From an uncultured Dehalococcoidia bacterium (GTDB lineage Bacteria > Chloroflexota > Dehalococcoidia > Lucifugimonadales > G958296245): a stretch of 64,000 nt of DNA. The notes beneath the pieces were generated by a model. The model saw nothing but the letters and a program-made list of their open reading frames with translations. It searched no databases and was not told where the DNA came from. Location of the stretch: contig OY282458.1 of assembly GCA_958296245.1 (NCBI GenBank), positions 1,974,197 to 2,038,196 on the forward strand. The letters run 5' to 3'. A program made the translations under genes and the position numbers. Positions 7,793 through 15,846 of the stretch are shown here, piece after piece (positions within the stretch are counted from its first letter, which is position 1; the number at the start of each line of letters is the position of its first letter).

Positions 7793-9397
7793 TTACCCGC
7801 CTGGCTCGTATATCTCGGTGGCGGGGTGGTACTGGTACCAGCCGAACCAGAACGAGGTAAGCGTCGGGATGCGCGGCAGCGTCCTAGACGGGTCGTCCTC
7901 TTTTACGAGCGCCTCTTCGGTGACCTCCCATCGCGCCCCGCCGGCATCCAGCAGGAATCCGGGCGCGCCGTCGTCCCTGCCGCCATCCACCGAGAACGTC
8001 TCGCCTTCCCGCGCGTATGCGCGGGCGGAGCGGGATTCGCCGGATGCGGCAAGGACGACGGCGACGCCTCCCACCGTGTCGTTGACCACTCGTACCTTGC
8101 GGAGGTCCTCCACCTTGTAGGCCTTTTCCCCGTCGCCGACCGCGAGGCCGATGACCACCTTCTTGGGCTCTATGACAGGGTCGCGGAGCCACACCGGGAA
8201 CCTTATCTCGTCGGTCGTGAAGTAGTCGTTGTAGATAGCCCTGGGGTCATCCTCAGGCACGTAGAATTCAGGTTCGTATACGCCCGTCTGCTTGGACAAC
8301 ACGGTCGTATCCGGGTGCTCGGCCAGCCACTCCGCCCAGGTCGTGACGACGGCAGGGAAGAACGGCTGCTCGATCCCGGAGTCGGCGAGGGGACCGATTA
8401 TGGGCTCCCCGGTGAACTGATGCCACAGGGACCTGGTGGCGCGGTCGTACATGACCTTGTTGCTGCGGTAGAGAAGCCCCGACGTCCCGAAGGTGGTCCT
8501 CTGGCCGTTTACGATGCCGGAATACACGATTCCGGTTCCGCAGAGCGTTCAGTAGACCAGGGATATCGGCTCGCCTCCCAGCTCGTCATTAGCGAGTTCG
8601 TGCGCGTTCATTATCCGCAGCGGGTACGCCCTGTGCTCGCCGTTTATGGACACTCCGAACACCCTGTCGTCGGGTTCCAGGTAACCTGCCAGCTCCGGGG
8701 ATACGTGCGGCGGGTCCTCCAGGGGCGGGATGCCGTCCACCGCCACCCCTCCCCATAGGATCTCCGTAAGGTCGGCCCTGGAGAACTCGATTGCCGGCTC
8801 CATGAGACCGGCCATTTCCGGGTCTATCAGACCCAGGAGATTGACCTTCCAGCTCGGGTACTCCGGGGGAGGGGCGTAATCGGCCCGGCGGGGGCCTAGC
8901 CACTCCCGCCACGCGCGCAGGTCCAGGCCGAAGTCCTGTCCGGTCAGAGCGCTGACGGTCTCGACGCCGAACTGGGCCAGGTCGCGGCTGAAGAAGAGCG
9001 CCGACTCGAGGATCACGGGGACCTGCGAAGTGTCGCCCTCCTCCTCGGCCCTGGTCAACGCCGCCACGGTGTACTCGGGAGGATGGCCGATGCCGGACAG
9101 CGTGAGGAACATGTTGAGGTTGGGGTCGTAGACGAACGGCGGTTCGAGGGCGGCCTCGGCCGTGGGAGAAGGAGAAGGGACGGGCATGACCTCCGCCGTG
9201 GGAGACGGGGAGGGAGCGGGCACGACCTCCGCCGTGGGAGACGGGGCAGGCGCTGCCGTCGAGACAGCGGTGGGCGCAGGCGCCGTTGCGGTAGCCTCGG
9301 CGCCGGGTTCTGCCGGCGAGCCCCGGCAGGCCGTTGCCAGAATAGCTACGGCTGCCGCTAAAGCCGCCAGCAGGGATATGCGATTCGTCAAGACCAT
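7793..9397 (-). CDS. DUF3179 lipoprotein with in-frame TGA at the YCxLCG cysteine (candidate selenoprotein)
   Basis: Reading through one TGA at 8549-8551 gives a 534-residue protein. It has a lipoprotein signal (lipobox LATAC, Cys about residue 24), a long Pro/Thr/Ala-rich linker with repeats of PSPTAEV, and a full DUF3179 domain: NGEHRAYPLRIMNAHELAND, then SLVY-[TGA]-TLCGTGIVYSG, then TSGLLYRSNKVMYDRATRSLW. As I recall the family, the motif is YCPLCG, so TGA sits exactly on the first cysteine, giving a U-x-x-C redox motif if read as selenocysteine. The frame is intact on both sides for hundreds of codons. A hairpin lies 14-32 nt after the TGA (separate entry). Other genes here end in TGA, so it is a normal stop codon. 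The alternative is a nonsense mutation in a dying gene. The DUF3179 reaction is unknown; the protein is probably anchored outside the membrane. Confidence 0.75.
8517..8551 (-). promoter_or_regulatory. Putative bacterial SECIS element following the in-frame TGA
   Basis: Immediately 3' of the TGA (8549-8551) the transcript contains CCGGAAU - CGUGU - AUUCCGG: a perfect 7-bp stem (8529-8535 with 8517-8523) closing a 5-nt loop whose second base is G. The loop starts 21 nt after the TGA. Published bacterial SECIS models, as I remember them, require a short apical loop roughly 16-37 nt after the UGA with a G among its first two bases; this hairpin satisfies that. Confidence 0.6.
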
Positions 9398-9414
9398 AGA
9401 AACGTCTGCTGTAG

Positions 9415-9420
9415 ATTATA
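9415..9420 (-). promoter_or_regulatory. Possible -10 box for the DUF3179 gene
   Basis: TATAAT on the minus strand ends 17 nt before the ATG at 9397, which would give a very short 5' leader. The -35 region is not recognisable. Confidence 0.35.
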
Positions 9421-9459
9421 CGGATGCCGCGGCCAAGCCGGATTCTGCGCCAGAACGAG

Positions 9460-10590
9460 CTAGCACCCGACAAGCTCCTCGCGAAGCCGCCTTATAACCG
9501 TTTCCATCTCGTCGTCCGTAAGGTTGAATGGATCGACGGCCATCTCATCGGGGCCGCCCAGGCTGTTCAGGTATATTGGCGGATCGCCGGCCTGCATTGC
9601 GGCAAGGATATCGTCTCTGCCGGGTCCGGCCCAGTCGTCGGTCAACCTGATCACGGCTGTGGGGATATGGTAGTCGTATGGGTCGTGCTCAACGGTTGCC
9701 TCCACGCCGGGGACCTCGACGAGAGCGTCCACGGCCTGCCGGCACATGCGGATATACGCCCGTGTTTCGGCCTCTTCGTCCTCGCCGGCGAATATGCGCA
9801 GAGCGGTGATGAGGCCTATGATCTCCTCCTTAGCGACCTTCATCGAGCGGCCTATGAAGCGGTTTGGGCTGGCGTTGGCCGCCGCGGCCTCGATCAGGTC
9901 GGCGCGGCCGCAGAGGATCCCGGCGCCCTGAGGCCCTCGGACGGCCTTGCCGCCGCTGAAGACCACCATGTCGGCGCCCTGTGCGACGAACTTGCGGAGG
10001 TTCTCACGCGGCGGGAGCCTGGACGCAGCATCCACGATGACGGGGGTCCCCATTGCGTGAGCGATCTCGATTACCTGCGGCAGCGTAAGCGCTATGCGCG
10101 ACGTGAACGGGGAGATCAAGTAGGCCACGGCTGCCGTATTGTCGTTGATGGCGGATTCCAGCTCCCACGGAGCACAGCTTCGCCCGTTTCCAACGCCCAC
10201 GAGTTCGGCCCCTGCGGCGCGGTACGCCTGATCGTAGCTGAACCGGTGGGTGTTCTGGATGACGATCTCGTTCCGCATCCCCTGGGTGTCGGGCAGCCGG
10301 GACATCTTCACCGGGTCGGAGCCCGCAATGCAGGCCGCCGCCTGGAGGAGGAGGCCGCCGGCGGCGCCGCTCGAGACCAATCCGGCCTCGGCGCCCGTGA
10401 TGCATGCGATGACCTTGCCCGCCTCGCGGTTGAGCTCCTCCAAGTGGACCATGACGGTGGCGGCATCGTTCATAGCCCGGATGGCTTCGGGGCGAAGCCT
10501 GCTGCCGCCGTACATCGTCGTGGAGCCGGACGCGGTGATTATCGGCTGGACGCCGACGTCGCGGTAGACCTGCGCGGGATCGTCTGACAA
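9460..10590 (-). CDS. SelA-like / DgaE-like PLP-dependent enzyme
   Basis: A 376-aa fold-type I PLP protein. Early residues GVQPIITASGSTTMYGGS and the region TGAEAGLVSSGAAGGLLLQAA match the SelA/D-glucosaminate-6-phosphate ammonia-lyase group. The PLP aspartate is in PVIVDAAS and the Schiff-base lysine in MVVFSGGKAVRGPQGAGILCG. Genuine selenocysteine synthase is longer (about 450-470 aa), so this is more likely a lyase or dehydratase acting on an amino sugar acid. A TTG start at 10590 is the only reasonable choice: an ATG just upstream meets TAA at its third codon. It lies upstream of the DUF3179 gene on the same strand, 62 bp apart; a functional link is not shown. Confidence 0.8.
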   Translation of the reverse strand: MSDDPAQVYRDVGVQPIITASGSTTMYGGSRLRPEAIRAMNDAATVMVHLEELNREAGKVIACITGAEAGLVSSGAAGGLLLQAAACIAGSDPVKMSRLPDTQGMRNEIVIQNTHRFSYDQAYRAAGAELVGVGNGRSCAPWELESAINDNTAAVAYLISPFTSRIALTLPQVIEIAHAMGTPVIVDAASRLPPRENLRKFVAQGADMVVFSGGKAVRGPQGAGILCGRADLIEAAAANASPNRFIGRSMKVAKEEIIGLITALRIFAGEDEEAETRAYIRMCRQAVDALVEVPGVEATVEHDPYDYHIPTAVIRLTDDWAGPGRDDILAAMQAGDPPIYLNSLGGPDEMAVDPFNLTDDEMETVIRRLREELVGC

Positions 10591-10840
10591 CGCCTCTTTA
10601 CCTCATGCCCGGTCGGCCAAGATACCGGAGAAGGCTATCAGGGGAACCCAAGCGCTGCAAGCGCCGAGAGCGATGGGCGGGCAGTGCTTTCGAGTTGGCG
10701 ATTGTGTCGCGGGCGCCGCACCAAGAAGCGGCAGGTTGTTGGTGGAAAAGGGCTCAGTAAGGACGGGAGAGTTGCCTCGCGCGTGTGTATAATGTGCGGC
10801 GGTACGGAAGACCCGTTCGGCTGAATAGGAGGAAAGTGAA
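10591..10840. other. Divergent promoter region
   Basis: 250 bp lie between the SelA-like gene (minus) and the aldolase operon (plus). A perfect TATAAT at 10788-10793 is 47 nt upstream of the aldolase ATG and is its likely -10 box; no convincing -35 pairs with it. No coding sequence is supported. Confidence 0.45.
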
Positions 10841-11590
10841 ATGCCGTCGCTCAGTGAGAAAGCCCTGTCTCTGAAGAGACGTATCAATGCCGGCGAAACC
10901 GTTGTGGGGGTGTCGGCCCCCGTGAGCTCCGACGCAGCCGCGCTCAGAGCCGTCTTGGACAGCGGCGAGTACGACTTCGTCTCCACCGACAGCCAACACA
11001 GCGCCTACAACGAGGATAGGTTGGTCTCGTTCTGCGAGGCGGCTGCGGATCTCGACGCGCCGGTCCAGTTCCGCATCAAGCACACCCGTCACACGTATTT
11101 GATAGGGAACGTGCTCGACCTCGGCCCCACGTGCGTTGAGGTGCCGCAAGTCGAGACTGAGGAGACGGTGGACGACGCGGTAGCCAATTTCTACTACGCG
11201 CCCCAGGGCGTACGCAGTTGGGGCGGCGCCCACCGGGTGAACTTCGACGCGAGCGTCGACCACCGGAAGTACCGTAAGTGGTGGGGTGAGACCGGCGTGC
11301 TCTGGGCGCAGATCGAGTCGGTGGCCTCGGTAACGGCCTCGCGGCGCCTGGCCAAGCCCGGTGTCGATTGCCTCTCCTTCGGGCCGATGGATTTGACCAT
11401 AAGCTTGGAGGGGCATCCGGGGCACCCGTTCAAGACCGTGGACGACTGCGTCAAGCATACGGTGGAGCAACTCCACGGCTCCGGCGTTGCGGTCTGCTTC
11501 CGCATCCCGGGCCCCGAGCAGCGGCAGAAGTACATCGACATGGGCGTTACGGTCCTGCTCGAGTCGCCTAGCTTGCGAGGCGCGAGGTAG
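10841..11590 (+). CDS. HpcH/HpaI-type aldolase
   Basis: A 249-aa cytosolic TIM-barrel protein of the 2-dehydro-3-deoxyglucarate / 4-hydroxy-2-oxovalerate aldolase family. The early motif DFVSTDSQHSAYNEDRL corresponds to the D-x-E-H segment of the family, although Glu is replaced by Ser-Gln here. Metal-site and substrate-loop equivalents are VLWAQIESVASV and CLSFGPMDL. The family cleaves hydroxy-oxo acids to pyruvate and an aldehyde. The ATG follows AGGAGGAAAGTGAA, a strong ribosome site. It starts an operon with two NHL proteins, a DUF1801 protein and phosphonoacetate hydrolase. Confidence 0.82.
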   Translation: MPSLSEKALSLKRRINAGETVVGVSAPVSSDAAALRAVLDSGEYDFVSTDSQHSAYNEDRLVSFCEAAADLDAPVQFRIKHTRHTYLIGNVLDLGPTCVEVPQVETEETVDDAVANFYYAPQGVRSWGGAHRVNFDASVDHRKYRKWWGETGVLWAQIESVASVTASRRLAKPGVDCLSFGPMDLTISLEGHPGHPFKTVDDCVKHTVEQLHGSGVAVCFRIPGPEQRQKYIDMGVTVLLESPSLRGAR

Positions 11591-11595
11591 TACGC

Positions 11596-12549
11596 ATGGT
11601 TGAACTCGGGAGCGGCGAGCACACCTACGAAGTATCAGGCGAAGATTGGGGCGACCTGCCGGATGGCTGGACCTATCGGGAGGCGACGGCGGTCGCGGTG
11701 GACTCCAGCGACGCCGTTTACGTATTCAACAGGGGAGGCCACTCGGTCATAGTATACGACCGGGACGGTAAGATGATCCGGTCCTGGGGCGACGGTATCT
11801 TCAACTCTCCCCACGGGGTTGCGATAGGCCCTGACGACAGCGTTTACTGCGTGGATACCGGCCACCACTCGGTGCGCAAGTTCACTCAGGACGGCAACTT
11901 GCTGCTTACGATTGGCCCCGACAACGACCCGGCGCCGGCGATGAGCGGGCGGCCCTACAATAGGCCCACCCACGCCGCGGTGGACCCGCGCAACGGCGAC
12001 CTCTACGTCTCGGACGGCTACGCGAATGCCCGCGTACACAAGTACGACCCCAATGGACGCTACCTGCTGTCCTGGGGTGAATCGGGGACGGACGAGGGCG
12101 AGTTCAACGTTGTCCACAACATAGCCGTGGACAACGACGGCAGGGTCTACGTAGCCGACCGCGAGAACAGGCGGATTCAGATATTCGACTCCAACGGCAA
12201 GTACCTTGAGCAGTGGGTCAATCTGTCCAGGGCCGCGGCCGTCTGCATCGACAATCGCGGCGGCGGGCTGGTCTACGTCGGGGAGTACTTCGCCGGCGGC
12301 GCCACCAACAGAATCGGCGCCGACCTAGGGCCGAGAGTGACCATATTCGACGCCGGGGGCAACGTGGTGGCAAGGCTGGGCAGGGAATCGTACGGCGACG
12401 AGCCGGGGCGCTTCTACTCTCCCCACGCCGTCGCGGTGGACTCGCGGGGCGACATATACGTCGCGGAGGTCTCCTACAGCGATTACGGTCAGCTGATGGA
12501 GCCTCCCAGGGAGCTGCGCTCTCTTCAGAAGCTCGTAAAGAAAGGCTAA
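11596..12549 (+). CDS. NHL-repeat beta-propeller protein (copy 1)
   Basis: A 317-aa protein made of NHL blades: repeated segments such as AVAVDSSDAVYVFNR, HGVAIGPDDSVYCVDTG, HAAVDPRNGDLYVSDGYANARVHKYDP, IAVDNDGRVYVADRENRRIQIF and HAVAVDSRGDIYVAEV. It resembles the peptidyl-alpha-hydroxyglycine alpha-amidating lyase group, but no signal peptide is visible and activity cannot be assumed. The ATG is 6 nt after the aldolase stop, so the two are coupled. The next gene is a close paralogue. Confidence 0.85.
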   Translation: MVELGSGEHTYEVSGEDWGDLPDGWTYREATAVAVDSSDAVYVFNRGGHSVIVYDRDGKMIRSWGDGIFNSPHGVAIGPDDSVYCVDTGHHSVRKFTQDGNLLLTIGPDNDPAPAMSGRPYNRPTHAAVDPRNGDLYVSDGYANARVHKYDPNGRYLLSWGESGTDEGEFNVVHNIAVDNDGRVYVADRENRRIQIFDSNGKYLEQWVNLSRAAAVCIDNRGGGLVYVGEYFAGGATNRIGADLGPRVTIFDAGGNVVARLGRESYGDEPGRFYSPHAVAVDSRGDIYVAEVSYSDYGQLMEPPRELRSLQKLVKKG

Positions 12550-12564
12550 GGCCAAGGAGTAGAC

Positions 12565-13524
12565 ATGGCAACGCTGGGGGCGGGCAATCATACCTACCAA
12601 ATGGGCGGCGAGAACTGGGGGACGCTGCCTGAGGGCTGGTCGCTGGTGGAGGCGGCGGGGGTAGCCGTCGACTCCAATGACTTGGTCTACGTATTCACCC
12701 GGGGCGAGCACCCCGTCATCGTCTTCGATTCCGAAGGCAATTGCGTGCGCTCGTGGGGCGAGGATGAGAAATTCGTGCATCCCCACGGGATAGCCGCGGC
12801 CCCGGACGACTCGATAATCTGCGTGGACGACGGCCTTCACTCCGTCCGCGTCTATACCCCGGAGGGCAGGCTGCGGATGACGCTGGGCGAGGAGGGCAAG
12901 CCGTCGCCGGTGATGAGCGGGGACCCGTTCAACCGGCCAACCCACGCCGTAGTAGACCCCAACGACGGCGCCATATACGTTGCCGACGGGTACGCCAACG
13001 CCCGCGTTCACAAGTATGACCACGACGGGCGCTACCTCTTCTCCTGGGGCGAGTCCGGCACGGATCCCGGCCAGTTCAACATCGTGCACAACATAGCCGT
13101 CGACAAGGAGGGCTGGGTCTATATTGGCGACAGGGAGAACCACCGCGTCCAGGTCTTCTCTTCTAGCGGCGTCTTCGAGGCCCAGTGGATCAACATGGCT
13201 CGCCCGGCAGGTGTGGTCATCGACTGGAGGGGCGGCCAGAACATATATCTGGCCGAGTTCTGGTCCGCCATTGCGACCAACGCCGAAGGCGCCCGGCTCG
13301 GGCCGCGGGTCAGCATCCTGGACAGGAGCGGGAACACGCTGGTAAGGCTGGGCGAGGAGCCGCCCGGCGGCGCCGCGGGGCGGTTCTACGCGCCGCACGG
13401 GATAGCGGTCGATTCCAAGGGCGACATCTACGTGGCGGAGGTGTCCAGCTCCGAATACGGCGCCAAGCAGGACCCGCCTGTCAAGGGCTTGCGCACCATG
13501 CGCAAGCTCACCAAGCGTACCTGA
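12565..13524 (+). CDS. NHL-repeat beta-propeller protein (copy 2)
   Basis: A 319-aa paralogue of the preceding gene, with a matching start (GNHTYQMGGENWGTLPEGW versus GEHTYEVSGEDWGDLPDGW) and the same blade order, ending IAVDSKGDIYVAEVSSSEYG. It arose by tandem duplication and has diverged moderately across its length, so the two probably have distinct ligands. AAGGAGTAGAC precedes the ATG. It lies within the aldolase-phnA operon. Confidence 0.85.
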   Translation: MATLGAGNHTYQMGGENWGTLPEGWSLVEAAGVAVDSNDLVYVFTRGEHPVIVFDSEGNCVRSWGEDEKFVHPHGIAAAPDDSIICVDDGLHSVRVYTPEGRLRMTLGEEGKPSPVMSGDPFNRPTHAVVDPNDGAIYVADGYANARVHKYDHDGRYLFSWGESGTDPGQFNIVHNIAVDKEGWVYIGDRENHRVQVFSSSGVFEAQWINMARPAGVVIDWRGGQNIYLAEFWSAIATNAEGARLGPRVSILDRSGNTLVRLGEEPPGGAAGRFYAPHGIAVDSKGDIYVAEVSSSEYGAKQDPPVKGLRTMRKLTKRT

Positions 13525-13538
13525 GACCGGAGGGCGCC

Positions 13539-13898
13539 ATGCGGCGCAGCAAGAATGTCGATTCCTGGATGGGCGAGCTCGATCCGTCCGTCCGCCGGAT
13601 CGCGCAGGCGATACGGGACCTGGTCGAAGACGCCTCCCCCGGTCTGAAAGAGAGCATCAAGTGGAGCCAGCCGGTCTACGCGGGACGCTCCAACGTGCTT
13701 TACATCGGCGCCACTGACAGCTACGTCAAGCTGGGCTTCTTCAAAGGCGGTTACCTGAGCGGGGCAGCGTGCGGGATGGACGGCGACGGTAAGAGCATGC
13801 GGCACGTCAAGGTCAGGGACCCGGAAGACTTGGACCGGGCGCGCCTAACCGCCTGGGTCCGGGAGGCTGTCGAGTTGGATAGCCGCCTGCCGGCGTGA
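13539..13898 (+). CDS. DUF1801 (YdhG-like) domain protein
   Basis: A 119-aa protein with the DUF1801 pattern: an N-terminal helix pair (WMGELDPSVRRIAQAIRDLVEDASPGLKESIKWSQPVYAG), then NVLYIGATDSYVKLGFFKGGYLS and a C-terminal helix. The family is small and cytosolic and its biochemistry is unsettled (it includes an iron-chaperone-like fold). ATG 13539 follows CCGGAGGGCGCC. It is the fourth gene of the operon, 14 nt after copy 2 of the NHL pair. Confidence 0.8.
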   Translation: MRRSKNVDSWMGELDPSVRRIAQAIRDLVEDASPGLKESIKWSQPVYAGRSNVLYIGATDSYVKLGFFKGGYLSGAACGMDGDGKSMRHVKVRDPEDLDRARLTAWVREAVELDSRLPA

Positions 13899-13958
13899 CC
13901 TAATGCTCATGCCGGCAGAGCTTCGGCAACTGCATCGGAGAGGCGGTATAGACGTAAC

Positions 13959-15224
13959 GTGAGACCGACCAAGGACCGGGCCCCGGTCGTGGAGCTCAAC
14001 GGCGTCGCCTATCAGCGGCCCGCCCGCCCGGTGGTGGTCGTGTGCGTCGACGGCGGCGACCCGGCATACTTCGACAGCGCCTTGGAAGACGGCTCCATGC
14101 CGGCCCTGGCCTCCTTTGTGAAGGACGGCTTCCGCACAGTGGCGCATGGCGTCGTACCCAGCTTCACCAACCCCAACAACATGTCCATCATTACGGGAGC
14201 GCCGCCCTCGGTGCACGGGGTGCCCGGCAACTACTTCCTGGACCCGTGCACCGGGCAGGGGGTGATGATGAACGCCCCTCGTTTTCTGCGGTCGGAGTCG
14301 GTACTGGGCGCGTTCTCCCGCGCCGGGGCTCGCGTAGCGGCCATCACGGCCAAGGACAAGCTGCGCGCTCTGTTGAGGCACGGCGTAGACGTGACTACTG
14401 GCAGCGTGGTCTTCTCGGCTGAGAAGGCCGACCGGTGTACGCTGCACGAGTGCGGGGTCGAAGACGTTCCGGGCCTGGTAGGTCAGCCGCTGCCGGGCGT
14501 CTACTCCGCCGAGTTGTCCCTGTTCGCAGTGGAGGCAGCCGTCAGGATTCTCGAGGAGCGCCGGCCCGACCTGACCTATCTATCGCTCACCGACTACGTT
14601 CAGCACACCCACCCGCCGGGCAGCCCGGAGATCGCCAGCTTCATGACGCGCTTGGATGAGGGGCTCGGGCGGCTGGCTGCTCTGGGCGCGACCGTTGCCG
14701 TCACCGCCGATCACGGCATGAGCGACAAGGCTAGGCCCGACGGGACTCCAAACGTCCTATATCTGAAGGACGGCTTGGACTCCAGGTTCGGCGTCGGCGA
14801 AACCGAGGTGGTATTGCCCATCACCGACCCCTACGTGGCTCATCACGGCTCCCTTGGCGGCTTTGCCTGGATATACTGCGGCGGGACCCTGGTCCAAGAC
14901 GTCATAGAGTGGGCGCGGACTCTGCCGGGCGTGGAGAGTGTTTACGATCGAGACTCTGCCTGCCGGGAGTTCGAATTGCCCCGCGACAGAGTGGGGGACG
15001 TTGCGATCGTGGCCGACGCGGGCACGGCGCTGGGCTCTGCGCCGGAGGCGCATGACCTGTCGGGGCTGGCTGGCCGCCGGCTACGCTCCCACGGCGGAGC
15101 CGCAGAGCGCCGCGTGCCGTTCATCCTGTCCCGACCGCTCAACGACTCCTACGCCCGCAGGGCCGCCGAAGCCGCCGTACTCCGCAACTACGACGTGTTC
15201 GACTACGCCGTCAACGGCGTCTGA
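13959..15224 (+). CDS. phnA: Phosphonoacetate hydrolase
   Basis: A 421-aa zinc-dependent enzyme of the alkaline phosphatase superfamily that cleaves the C-P bond of phosphonoacetate to acetate and phosphate. The key segments match the Pseudomonas PhnA family closely: VCVDGGDP with metal ligand D31, PSFTNPNNMSIITG with the nucleophilic Thr at about 70, MMNAPRFLR, TAKDKLRALL, FSAEKAD, LTDYVQH, TADHGMSDK and LRSHGG. The GTG at 13959 is the best start; GGAGAGGCGG lies about 10 nt upstream. It is last in the aldolase-NHL operon, which suggests organic acid or phosphonate scavenging. Confidence 0.92.
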   Translation: MRPTKDRAPVVELNGVAYQRPARPVVVVCVDGGDPAYFDSALEDGSMPALASFVKDGFRTVAHGVVPSFTNPNNMSIITGAPPSVHGVPGNYFLDPCTGQGVMMNAPRFLRSESVLGAFSRAGARVAAITAKDKLRALLRHGVDVTTGSVVFSAEKADRCTLHECGVEDVPGLVGQPLPGVYSAELSLFAVEAAVRILEERRPDLTYLSLTDYVQHTHPPGSPEIASFMTRLDEGLGRLAALGATVAVTADHGMSDKARPDGTPNVLYLKDGLDSRFGVGETEVVLPITDPYVAHHGSLGGFAWIYCGGTLVQDVIEWARTLPGVESVYDRDSACREFELPRDRVGDVAIVADAGTALGSAPEAHDLSGLAGRRLRSHGGAAERRVPFILSRPLNDSYARRAAEAAVLRNYDVFDYAVNGV

Positions 15225-15288
15225 AGCCCGTCGGCGTCAGGCTTCGTACAGAGGCGGGGCGGCCTCCTCCGAACACCGTAATTCGAAT

Positions 15289-15714
15289 CTATTGACTCGC
15301 AGCGCAGCGCCAAAGACGCATGCCGGTGATCCCGCCAATCAGCACGAACAGCGGATCGATGAATACCCAGAAGGTCCGGCGAAGCTGACTCTGGGCCTCC
15401 GAGGACATCAGATCATCGGTCCAGTTCCAGAAGAACCAGAGCGCCAATACGATGGTCGCGTATAGCGCCAAGTTGACCTCAACGTACTCCCGGGTGATGG
15501 ATCCGTCCGTCTCCGTCCTGTCCAAGGCGCGTTTGCGGAGGTAGTGTACGACCAGCGCGACCACCACCACCGCCGCCATGGGCCAATTCAGGATATTCCA
15601 TCCAAGGCCGACGTCCACGGCGTCCTCGTATAGCGCAGACGCCACGAAATGCACAGTCACCGCGAGCGCTGCGACGATCAGGAAGACCGCAAGCAACCTC
15701 TTCACTACGTCCAT
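15289..15714 (-). CDS. Small four-helix membrane protein, unknown function
   Basis: A 141-aa protein with four predicted membrane segments: LLAVFLIVAALAVTVHFVAS, NWPMAAVVVVALVVHYL, LALYATIVLALWFFWNW and a last one around FVLIGGITGMRLW. No family is recognised. The ATG at 15714 follows AAGGAG with good spacing; the frame continues upstream but without a ribosome site. It has its own promoter candidate and converges with phnA. Confidence 0.7.
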   Translation of the reverse strand: MDVVKRLLAVFLIVAALAVTVHFVASALYEDAVDVGLGWNILNWPMAAVVVVALVVHYLRKRALDRTETDGSITREYVEVNLALYATIVLALWFFWNWTDDLMSSEAQSQLRRTFWVFIDPLFVLIGGITGMRLWRCAASQ

Positions 15715-15776
15715 GTGCTCACTCTCCTTTTCGAATCTGAGGCCGTGTCCACGGGAGCCACAGAGAACGCGCCGAG

Positions 15777-15804
15777 GGTATACCACCGCAGAGAGCGGGG
15801 TCAA
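15777..15804 (-). promoter_or_regulatory. Sigma-70-like promoter for the 15289-15714 gene
   Basis: On the minus strand TTGACC (15799-15804) and TATACC (15777-15782) are 16 bp apart and 63 nt upstream of the ATG. The spacer contains a small inverted repeat (CCGC-TCTCT-GCGG) that could be an operator. Confidence 0.5.
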
Positions 15805-15846
15805 ACTTTAGGCGGCAGGTAATTGCCAACAGAGACAGGGCGCCGG

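Noticed and set aside
8549-8551. TGA read as an ordinary amino acid through a reassigned genetic code
   Set aside because: TGA terminates other clear genes in the window (e.g. the dehydrogenase at 194-1090), so reassignment is not general.
9460-10590. Authentic selenocysteine synthase SelA
   Set aside because: 376 aa is too short, and the N-terminal tRNA-binding domain is missing; the DgaE-like group fits better.
12325-13398. 357-codon minus-strand frame over the second NHL gene
   Set aside because: Shadow frame antisense to two strongly supported NHL proteins; Val/Arg/Pro-rich composition without a domain.
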